Source: Perkinsus olseni (taxonomy: Eukaryota > Perkinsozoa > Perkinsida). From it: 40,879 nucleotides of DNA. Under the pieces are notes generated by a model. The model was given only the letters and a program-made list of their open reading frames with translations, ran no database searches and was not told the DNA's origin. Below, one piece after another: positions 1-9,397 of this stretch; the stretch's first letter is position 1, and each line of letters opens with the position of its first letter. Made by a program: the position numbers and the translations under genes. The stretch lies in NCBI GenBank assembly GCA_013115125.1, contig JABANN010000304.1, forward strand, positions 1-40,879. Direction: 5' to 3'.

Positions 1-920
1 AGACGTCTTCGGAACTATAACTGTGAAGAACTACTGAGACCTATGACTATGTACGATGGCTTGCGTTAACTATCTCAAGCACTCATTGCTCAACACGGGG
101 AAAGTGTTACTCATTGTGCGCAGATCATCTTGTGCATGCGTGCATAGCTTATTCCCCTCGAAAGACTAAGCTTAGAAGCAGAAAGTAGAAGACTTTACAC
201 TCCTTCTCGCCTTGCGTTGACTATGAGCAACAACGGAGAAGCAACAACGCTGCAAGATCTTTCAACATAATGTGGGGACAAGATAGGGCCGATTGTGAGC
301 TGTCTGGAGTAGCCACAAGTCCTCCCAGTGGCCAGGTGGGTCTGCTAAGTTCTATCCCCAGACCGGTAGAGGCCTTCGTACATCCTCTACTCTATCGTTT
401 TCAACTCGGCTGACATATAACTCATGATAAGGCGATTCATTACCCTAATTGACTCGGACTAGAACCGGAAAGGTGGCGCCGATGTTGTCGTGTTTGGTCA
501 CCGCGCAGACTGCCGCTTTGCGCGCGTACGTCCTCTGCGCTAGCTTTGTGCTGCAGTGGGCAACTTGTTACGGTTGGCAGTTGCAGTTGATAGCGACTGA
601 CTTCATTTTGCCTGTAATTTGCATTCGTGGTTGCCCTCTTGTCAACACGTTTGTGCGTACTAGCGACCGCGAATATTGGGCTCTGCCGCAGCACACTACG
701 CATATGCGTGCCGCCTACTGCCACTGCCTACTCGCTGGATCACAGCCAGGGTTGGACCTAACAGTCCCCCTTACGCGTGATCACTTAGATCGTGTTAAGT
801 TGTTACCTCTGCCATCGTCACTCAACCACCAAATCATTCACGTAGATCTCCTCGTGCTGGCTAATCTTCGATTGTCGTTGCGCTCTGGTCCTCACCTCAG
901 TCATTGTCTATTCTAACGCA
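1..920. other. No recognised gene; one open frame of unknown status
   Basis: Nothing recognisable lies in the first 480 bases. From the ATG at 482 a + strand frame stays open to 916 (145 codons). Its translation matches no family I know, is rich in Leu, Cys and His without domain structure, and stops just before the LPMO start. A short imperfect direct repeat (CTTGCGTTAACTAT near 61, CTTGCGTTGACTAT near 212) is present. Most likely intergenic or the 5' leader of the LPMO gene; a lineage-specific exon cannot be excluded. Confidence 0.3.
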
Positions 921-1749
921 ATGCTGGGCATCATCCTCTCCTTCTTGGTCTTTACCACTGCCAACAGCCATGGGTTCATATCAAATCCCCCAGCCAGGAA
1001 TAAGGTCGCTGGTACCGACAATCACTACAGCCCTCAATCTGGTAACAGTGTCGGAGCTGTGGGGAGGATCCAGGCCAAAGGGGCTCCCTTTCCTGATAAT
1101 CACGATGCTGAAGGCACCCACGGGCTGTGGTGGTGACCCTTGGGAAGGAGGCAAGGGTGATCTGCTGCCTCTCAACCAGCAGACCTTCATGAAGGAAGGG
1201 CCGATCGTGGCCACCTACAGCCGTGGGCAAACCATCGAGATCGATATGCACTTGACCGTGCACCATTGGGGTCATTTCGAGTTCCGAGTTTGTGAGGGTG
1301 GTCTATCCGGTGAGAAGTACTCGACTCAGAAGGCTGGCCAGGACTGCCTTAATAAGAATCTTCTCGTGAGACCCGACCCCAAGACTCGTACGGAATGCCG
1401 GAATGCCAAGACTATCGACGCCAGCAACTATGACTGCCAGCCCCTTGATGCCGCCCATCCAGAGAGGTGGTATCTTCCCCCGCGGAGCTACGGTACTGAT
1501 GGAATGAACTACAAGATGAAGTTCAAGCTTCCCGATAACCTTACCTGTAATCCTTGTACCATGCAATGGAATTGGATTACTGGTAACTCTTGCCTGGTCG
1601 AGGGCTATAAGGAATACTTCGCCAAGTTCAAGAAGGAGTACCCGAGTCTAGACTCTTCCTGGGACCAATCTAACTCCCCCAAAGATAGCTGCGACGTTGC
1701 CAGAAATGGTGAGCAGTTCTGGAACTGCGCTGATATCAAGATCGAGTAG
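921..1749 (+). CDS. Secreted AA15-like lytic polysaccharide monooxygenase
   Basis: Copper enzyme family that oxidatively cleaves chitin or cellulose outside the cell. Two exons: 921-1049 and 1114-1749, removing a 64-nt intron (a 5' site at 1059 also keeps frame and adds three residues); protein about 254 aa. A 16-residue signal peptide (MLGIILSFLVFTTANS) leaves His as the mature N-terminus in HGFISNPPARN, the first half of the histidine brace. The second histidine is in HHWGHFEFRVC, matching the AA15 NHxGYFEFxxC-type block. Also visible are GCGGDPWEGG, WNWITGNSC and the closing FWNCADIKIE, close to the family's C-x-ADI ending, with many paired Cys. Without the intron the first exon runs into a stop at 1134, which looks like a frameshift but is not. 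ATG at 921 directly precedes the signal peptide. Family call is firm; substrate cannot be told. Confidence 0.85.
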
Positions 1750-2773
1750 ACTGCTATGAGCGGGCTCCTACGCGGATGTTCAAACAAGGAAGAATCCGCT
1801 CTAAACGACCATCATCTAGTGAATGCAATTGTCGACATCATCAGTCTCACATCCCCCACCGTACCCACTGATACAGTGGCTCTGCAGTACACGGCGTGTA
1901 CTACACGCTCTGTGCTGCCCCATTTTCTTCCGTCACGCTTATACGAGTGGCAAAGGATCTTGCCACGTAGTTTTCACTCCCCTTTATGGTTATTCCTACC
2001 TCCCTCCGTCTGACGGAGTCCGCACTACTATGACGGAGTCCGTCATAGTAGTGCGGTCTCTCAGGTTGGTGGTCTCATCAATACCATCATTGCCTTCTCG
2101 GAGGGCGGCACTACCGTTTAGGGGACTATGACATTAATCCGTCTCGGGCTGAGGGTAGCCGTCATTGTGATGGTACAACTCGGCTGGTGACTTTAAACCC
2201 ATCGTCTTCTCTCACCCGTCAATTTGTAGCTCGGGTTACTTTTTTCCCTCCCTTTCAAGCATCCAGGGCTTGTGGTGTTGTGATCGATTTTTGGGGGTTC
2301 GGCGTCATGCAGGGTATTGAATCAATACTATTGATAAAGCCAGGTCTGCAACAACGTCACCGCTCGACCTCGAAGACCTTCACGTGAGCACTATCGATCC
2401 ACGCCTCCTTCGTCCCCACGCGATGGTTTTGCTTTCGATTGGCCACTGCAGGCTTCTTCTGAAGAGGAAATACCCTTCCCGGATAGCTCTCGGCTGGGGC
2501 TTCTCGTTTCATCGACGAATTCGTAAGCTTTCTGGAGGAAACCTTGCAAATGGTACATCGACCGCGACGATACCTTCGGCCGGTCTGGGAGGGTTCCACT
2601 TGGGGAAGAATGCCGACAAGTGGACTTCAAGGGAGGAGGAGGAGCTGCTCTTCTGCCGAGTGCTGATCACCAGCCCGAGTTCCAGATTAATTCCACGCAC
2701 CGTTACTCGCTTCTTCTTCCAACTCGACATTTTCCTTTATCAAAACCCCCGTAGTTCCCTCTTTCCTTTCCGT
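1750..2773. other. Intergenic, LPMO to acyl-CoA synthetase
   Basis: No family recognised. Contains the hairpin pair at 2004-2056. The frame of the next gene is open upstream of its chosen start to about 2384, with another in-frame ATG at 2423, so part of this stretch could be N-terminal coding or 5' UTR. Confidence 0.4.
2004..2056. repeat. Two adjacent near-loopless perfect inverted repeats
   Basis: The 18-nt arm at 2020-2037 (CCGCACTACTATGACGGA) is the exact reverse complement of 2039-2056, with one base between. Just left, CTCCGTC at 2004-2010 pairs with GACGGAG at 2012-2018 around one T. The word TGACGGAGTCCG occurs directly at 2011 and 2031, so the two palindromes share sequence. No target-site duplication or transposon body was found around them. 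Confidence 0.85.
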
Positions 2774-5700
2774 ATGCGTCAGCCGGCCATTCCGGGTGGA
2801 AAAGCTATCGGTATGGCTGGACTTGGTTATCTCACGTTCATGGGATTAGATCATTTCCTGAGGATCAAGAATGATATGCTGATGATATGGTACGCCTAAG
2901 TAGGCCTACCCCCGCCACACATCCGCGAGTGTCATGGATGCCCTGCACAACTGCAAGGCTTCCATTCGATCGCCCTTGCCATACATGACGACCTATTTCC
3001 TTCCAGGCGAAGTATTCCTGCTGCAATCAAAGCTTCCAAGTTGGATAGAATCGGTGAAGATATAATCACCACTTGGGACGAGACAGTGCGGAGGTGACTC
3101 TAGTTGACGTGACTCAAACCTGAGCCGTTGGAAGAAGAGAAGCTGATATAACGATCTTTTTAAGAAGGGCCGCAATAAGGAGCGGCATGTCCAGCTTCAC
3201 ATAGGCTCCCGATGAAATTCGCGTTTGCTAGAGGGAGCCTGCGACTAGTCAGTGGTCAGCTGCTAAGTTGAATCGACTCTGAAATGACGGCGAACCTCTG
3301 GAACGCCACTCCCACGAACGTTCGATGCTCCCTTAGGTACGGAGATAATGTTTTCATAATCTTCGAGGGCAGGCGGATGACCTTCCAAGACGTCGACGAG
3401 CTATCCAACCTCATGTGTTGGTGAGCAATCTCCCTTACCCTAGCTAGGAGGCGACCCGCTTCTTATTAAGGTATTTATCAGAGCACATCGGCCTCGAGCC
3501 CGGCTCCTCTTGCCTGGCCCTGGTTATGGAGAACAAACCTGATTTTGTATGCTGGTGGCTAGCGGCGGCTAAGGCTGGTGTCAAAGTGAGTGTGTGCCTT
3601 CTCGTCGAACATCGCTGCAAGAAGCAGTGTTCCCCCTCAGGCGGCGTTCGTAAACTTCAGTCTGAAGTCGGATGCCTTAGCGTACGCCATCGGAAGCGCG
3701 GCCGCCGATATTGTTATCTTCGACGCCGAGTCTTCTGGCGAGGTGAGTCTACGATGCTTGCTGTGTTGTCGCTTTTCTTTACCTTGCCCTAGGTTGCATC
3801 GGCCGAGAGTTCGATCAGAGTCAAGAGGCCCGCCATGTAAGATGCTCGAGGATGCCTTCAGAGTGAATTCCTAACCTGCTTGGGCTCCCTCTACCTCAGC
3901 CAATTCCTACAGTGGGACGCCCGATACACCCCTGTCAGAGAGGCGACGTGCCTGACCATCGAGGCTTTGAACCAGAGGTAAGATCAGGTGTGCAGCATTG
4001 GTAGTGGCACTGTGTGAACAGAGCCGCTGTTTCACACAAGAAGACGCTGTCAAGACACAATGTCTTTAGGTCAATGGGCTACTGATACCTAGTCTTTCAG
4101 ATACCCAGGGGCCTCTGCATCACGGCCGGCTAAGACCGAGCAGTATCGCAGGACTAGTGTTACGATGATGAGTATCTTCGGCTACATCTACACGTCCGGC
4201 ACCACGGTGACTCATCTACTATGTGTCCCCCTCCTCCAGCTGTCATTGTAGTAGGGTATGCCCAAGGCTGCTGCCATCACGCATTGGAGGCTGTGGGCCT
4301 TTGGCTTCATCATGGCTGCCAGCGCTTCTATAGCGGAAGTTGATGTCATGTAAGTGTGCATTATCGGCGCCTCGGCATATGCTGGCCCACCCTTGGCTTG
4401 TCGCTTTCCTCTCGCTCCTCTCAGCTACACGTGTTTGCCTCTGTTCCACACGGCTGGCGGGGCCCTCGGCATTGGTGCTGCCATCCAAACTGGATGTACG
4501 ATTGCCCTCGCTCGACGCTTCTCTGTCCGAAGGTTCTGGCAGGACGTCAATCGATACAAGTGAGCAGCAGCAAAGGTTCGCTAGGGGCCGCCCTAGGCTG
4601 TCCGTCACACTTCTCCGAGTTCATTGATCAAACTAGTCCCCAAGCGTTGGAATCATATCAGCGGAGCGTAGCTTACTGAAGCCATCCGATAGCCTGCCGC
4701 ATCCGCGGTCGTAGAGAGACTCTTGACACCACGCTGATGGCAAGGCGTGGAATTCTATTTCCGTGATGGACCGGGTATATCGTATCCCTCAGGCAATCAT
4801 CAAAGCACCCCCCTCAGGTGCACTGTGGTCCAATATATTGGCGAGATTTGTCGCTACCTTGTAGTCGCTGCCCGGGAGTATCCCAACGATCCTCTCTATC
4901 GATCGCATAATCTCCAAGTTGCCTTTGGCAATGGGCTCAGGCCTGAGGTAAGGGGAGTGTCGCTTATGAGCGCTATGAGGGACAACGCCTTGTCACCCTT
5001 CGATCTATGAAACGCCCACCAAAAAGTCGTCGTGAAGGCCTCTGCTGACGGCACTGTCTACTCCACTTCTCCTCATGCGCTCAGGTGTGGGGGCCCTTCC
5101 AGGAGCTGTTCGACATCCCGCAAGTGGTCGAGTTTTACGGGGCTACGGAGGGCAATGGTGGGCTAGTTAATACTTGTAAGATTGGACCCGAAGGGTCTCG
5201 GGGCCCGACTGTGGAAGGGGAGCACCTCCCTTCTTCTCTCAGCCACTAGCAAGCGAGATCGCGGTGCAGTGGGAATCCAAGGAGCTCTAATGAGTAGAGT
5301 AACCGGATACGAGCTGGCCAAGTACTTCGTATGTCGTGGTACCTGAGTTCTCCGTATTCCGTGATCATGGCTAGGTTCAACGTCGACGAAGAATCCTTAG
5401 AGAGGGACGCGAGAGGCTTTTGTATCCGACCGCTGACTAGTAGTCACGTCTTTTGGTCTGCCAGTTGTGTCCACTCTCGACAATTCTCTCTATGGTCCAA
5501 TGGGGAAGGCCCTCGGTAGGGATGACCATCTGTTGTAGATGAGCCTGGAGAGCTGCTCCTACCCATCAAAGAGGGACGACCAGAATCTACCTTCACTGGT
5601 TATACTGACAGGAAATCAACCAAGCAGAAGGTGATATCGGAAACCATTATCTCATTTCGGCTCCCATCATTCGCAATCCGACGCTACGAAACTCCGAGTT

Positions 5701-6833
5701 GAGGGAAGCCGAGTAGCTGTGGATATAATGCCGCGGCTTCTGGTGATGGCCCCACCTCACGCCACATCATACACCCCGACCATACTTGTCAGGTCATCAG
5801 CGATGTATTCACCCCCGGCGACTGCTACTTCCGAACCGGAGATCTTCTCCGGAAGGATCACCGCGGCCGCTTCTTTTTCGTCGACAGAATTGGTGATACA
5901 TTCAGGTTAGTCAGTATCACACCGAGGGCGTGGGATCGTCCTTCTTCTTCCCAGGTGGAAGGGCGAGAACGTCTCCACCACTGAGGTGTCGGAGGTCGTT
6001 TCACAGTACCCGGGTATCGCTGAGGCCAATGTGTAGGCATCGGCAGGTTGAGGGGTCCGCTATCTATTCTCATGATTGTCAGCTACGGCGTGAAAGTCCC
6101 TGGTGAGCCTGACGGCCGAGGATGCATGGCCGCTATTAGACTGGAGAAGCCCTCCACTGGTGAGCTCTTTGGGCACGATGGAGGCCGTTTTAGAACGGTA
6201 CCGAGTATTATTGCGCTCAGGTGAACCCTCGAGGGCTTCCCTTCGTCACCCTTGCGATGAGGAGAGCTGGGAGTCATTCAGGCTGTTTCTGAGCCGCCGT
6301 TTGCCACAGTTCGCGATGCCTTTATTCGTGTGTCATTATACGACTCTGCTGCTCCTACTCCCCTCACGCTCCACCATATGCATTATATCAGCTAGCGCCT
6401 CATTTGACATTCCCGAGTAGAGCATTGCCGACTCATCTGATATTAAAGCTATGAACACTATCCCTCCAGTGAGCATGCAGGAGTGTTCGCGATAGAGACG
6501 ATGCGTGCATGCCGCTTTGGAGAGAAGCTACTCTTTACGAGGCGTACGTGATAATCAGAGTCTTGTAGCCTTCCCTGTCTAACCTATGAGGGTATCGTTC
6601 GAACTTTATAGCAGCCGGGAAAAGGTCAGACTTGTCCGATTCGGTTGCTATCAACGGTGACGGTTTTCGGCAACCTCGTACTCTCGCAGGTCCGTGTACT
6701 CACTGACGACGATGATAATCATCACACCGCCACTTTCAAGCAGATCAAGAGCAAGTTTGTGAAGACAGGATGCGATCCCAAAGCCTGCTGGCCCGACCAA
6801 CTCATCTGGCTGGACCCGAAAACTAGACGGTAG
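2774..6833 (+). CDS. FATP / very-long-chain acyl-CoA synthetase (SLC27A-like)
   Basis: AMP-forming ligase that activates fatty acids to acyl-CoA at a membrane. At least a dozen exons. Start chosen at ATG 2774, giving a hydrophobic N-terminus (GYLTFMGLDHFLRIKNDM) like the FATP membrane segment. Blocks in order: YGDNVFIIFEGRRMTFQDVD (about 3340-3400); LVMENKPDFVCWWLAAAK (about 3520-3575); AMP-binding P-loop YIYTSGTTG then MPKAA (4180-4270, split by an intron); LPLFHTAGGALGIGAAIQTG (4436-4495); QYIGEICRYLVVAA (4830-4875); VVEFYGATEGNGG (5128-5165); FRTGDLLRKDHRGRFFFVDR (5831-5895); WKGENVSTTEV (5953-5987), the last three being FATP-specific motifs; C-terminal KQIKSKFVKTGCDPK (6740-6785). Introns are short except 6328-6689 (362 nt), which joins MPLF to VRVLTD. 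The frame stops at TAG 6831 after LDPKTRR, slightly earlier than typical FATP tails; the same frame continues another 16 codons with family-like sequence, so a last small intron is possible. Junctions between 3085 and 3255 are unresolved. Confidence 0.82.
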
Positions 6834-7290
6834 AGGCAAAGCAAGTTCCGTACACTGCCACCCACGAAGCGGAAGCCCGATTGAGGTCCCCAACAATCAT
6901 GACACGCTGTAAGCTCAGGTACAGTGTTTTTACCCCTGAGCAGTACACGAGCCTACAAAGTGTGAAAGAGACGTCCAAGATATAGGTGCATCTGCATTAG
7001 AGATACCTTTTTGAATCGTTCTAGTTTCTCAAACCTAGGATGAGAAGTGATCATTTTTGACCCATTTCGCCCAATGTGAATTTAGTGTACTTGTGTGAAT
7101 ATTCGGGCATTCTTCGTGGTGGCCCCGGTCCCTCGATACCAGTCTGATCCCCAAATTGCCTCGTTTGAGGTATGTCGCAATGCGACAGTCGCATATCCTA
7201 CGTTCCATGCCGGGGGTCACTGAAATGTGGTAACTGCCGTCTAGCGATCAGCTCGCTTCAGCCGTGTTCCCAATTCCTGCTACTCCAACG
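6834..7290. other. Intergenic, nothing recognised
   Basis: About 460 bases between the acyl-CoA synthetase and the dehydrogenase on the same strand. No ORF, RNA or repeat that I can support; presumably 3' UTR plus upstream region of the next gene. Confidence 0.5.
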
Positions 7291-8752
7291 ATGTTCAGCC
7301 GCCTCTCCCGTCCTCTCCTCTCGGGCATATCCCGCATTAATGTTATTGGGGCAGGCCAGATGGGAACCGGCATCGGAATTGTCGCTGCCAGGTGGTACTC
7401 GAAGCTAACGCCGGTTATGGCCGAGTGTAGCATGGAACTCCTCTTCTTTCAAGATACGGTCAGCGTTCTGTGACGATGATGGACAACTCGGCAGAAGCTT
7501 TGAAGAAGTCGGAGAAGTTTGTCGAGGTAGATGGCGGGGGGCCGATTTGCATCATTATGGCGTGGGCTTGTCCAGTGCCAGTAGGGCGTGTACCAGCGTA
7601 ACCTAACAATCCCCAGTCCCCCTCAGTCCTGGTTGGAGAAAGAGAAGTCGAAGGGCCGAATGTCGGCCGAAGACGTTGGCGCCTTCCAGAGCTTGGTCTC
7701 GTTCGCCTCCGTGGACTCTAAGCAGGTATCTTTTCGGCCCAGTGTCACAGCACCCACAGTTGCCTATAGGCGCTGGACTCTTGCGACATGGTCGTGGAGG
7801 CAGTTATCGAGAACATCGATATCAAAGGATCTCTATTTGGTATGCTCGCCAGCACCGTTAAACCCGAAGTAATTGCTCTCAGTCACCGGCGCGCTCTCCT
7901 ACGGTCGTTCACGCTGTTTCAGTGTATACTCGCGACTAATACGAGCAGTATCAGCATCACGAAGATGTCAGCATACGCGAAGGGCATGGAGGAGAGGGTA
8001 GAACAGCCGCCCTCCTGACCTCACAGTCAATCCCATGGCACTGAGGACCATCATGGCACACCGTCCTATCAGGTCATCGGCACCCACTTCATGAACCCTG
8101 TTCCTGTGATGAAGCTCGTCGAGGTGGGCCCCCGTCAGCCTCTGTGCAGCAGTTGTCGATCTAGCAGGTTATCCGAGGTCTGTCCACATCCGATGCCACG
8201 CATGCCGAGACCATGGACTTCGTCTCTCGCCTGGGAAAAACTGCAGCTACCAGCGTGGATCGCCCTGGGTTCATCGCAAACCGTTTGTTGATGCCGTAAT
8301 TCCTTTGTACTCTGCCACGTGTCTTACCCGTGCGCTTCGAAGGTACGTCAACGAAGCAATTATTTGCCTCCAAGACGGGGTATCGAGTAAAGAGGATATT
8401 GACACTATTATGAAACTAGGTCCGCGTCGCCCTGCTGCGCCCCAGGGCCCATGGCAATAGCTCGGCGAGTTCTTTCTATCTAGGCACCAACGTCCCTCTT
8501 GGGCCCTTGGCTCTCGCGGATTTGATCGGCCTTGACACCTGTTTGTTTATAATGCAAGTGCTGCACCGAGAGCTTGGCGACAAGTAAACTACACGCCTCG
8601 CCTGCTACGGCTATGTGTTAGCCGACATGATCTCCTGTACAACGAATTCTCTTTCTGTGAATCGTAGGTACAGGCCCGCCCCTCTCTTGCAAATGCATGT
8701 TGACGCCGGGCACTTGGGGAAGAAGACTGGGCAGGGTTTCTACAAGTATTGA
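7291..8752 (+). CDS. HADH: 3-hydroxyacyl-CoA dehydrogenase, probably mitochondrial
   Basis: Oxidises L-3-hydroxyacyl-CoA with NAD+ in beta-oxidation. Ten exons close in phase: 7291-7391, 7454-7526, 7627-7725, 7770-7868, 7923-7997, 8073-8123, 8168-8295, 8343-8419, 8484-8583, 8668-8752; 295 aa, the normal length. The basic, Ser-rich start [15 protein letters not shown] looks like a mitochondrial presequence. The Rossmann fold begins [45 protein letters not shown] and [14 protein letters not shown] (catalytic His) follow; the C-terminal domain has [35 protein letters not shown] and the ending [11 protein letters not shown]. Introns are 44-100 nt, all GT-AG. It lies directly downstream of the acyl-CoA synthetase, so two steps of fatty-acid use are adjacent. 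No defect seen. Confidence 0.95.
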
Positions 8753-9397
8753 GTGTGGTGAATCATGAGTTTTTATCCTGATAGTTTCTTATCCGTGTGG
8801 CCTCGCGGAGTTAAAAGTTACAACTTGCTGATGGGCCTGGTGACGGAGATATTGGGGAACGACTAGTGTACTGCGCGACTAAAGGGGGCCAATCTTCCGC
8901 TAATGATGCTGGAGAGTTACTCGCGGAGGGGGGTCTGAAGCGATGCCATCAGCTGCCTCGTGCCAGCCCTGAGCTGACGACGCAATACCCGATTTCCGAG
9001 CGCGGGAAGCATAACAAGTGTTGTCGTCTACTGAACAACTGAAGCCAGTTGGTTAGTACGAAACGCGTTCGGCTATGGCTCTAATGCATGACAGGCTCCG
9101 AGATCACTCCGGAGTGACGAATAAATCGTACAGTGAATTAACTCCCTCGGCGTAGTCTCCGATGAAGGCGTGATAATTAGGACCAACTGGGAGTACCTGA
9201 CATCACCTCACAATACTTTAAGTGCTTGCCCGTGTACCGCAGCATTGGCATCTTCTGAAGGGTCTCCTTTGTAAACACAATACGGGCTCCCGTACCCTCT
9301 GCTGTCAACTTGCTGTACCTCAACCAGCTTGAGGTGAGGACAGGGCGATAAGCCAACCTGATTTAGAAAGCCTCCCAGCTTGAGAATTTGGCTGATG
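8753..9397. other. Convergent intergenic region
   Basis: About 645 bases between the 3' ends of HADH (+) and the GT8 gene (-). No convincing coding frame, repeat or RNA; expected to hold both 3' UTRs. Confidence 0.5.

Noticed and set aside
482-916. 145-codon open frame on the + strand
   Set aside because: No domain, homology or splice context; kept only as part of the intergenic description.
1049-1140. Apparent +1 frameshift in the LPMO (stop at 1134 in one frame, continuation in another)
   Set aside because: Removing a 55- or 64-nt intron ending GCTGAAG at 1113 joins both halves in phase with conserved sequence (SGNS then APTGCGGDPW), so no frameshift is needed.
2774-6833. Acyl-CoA synthetase as a pseudogene because of many frame changes
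   Set aside because: Conserved motifs are all present and most frame changes coincide with GT-AG introns of normal size for this window.
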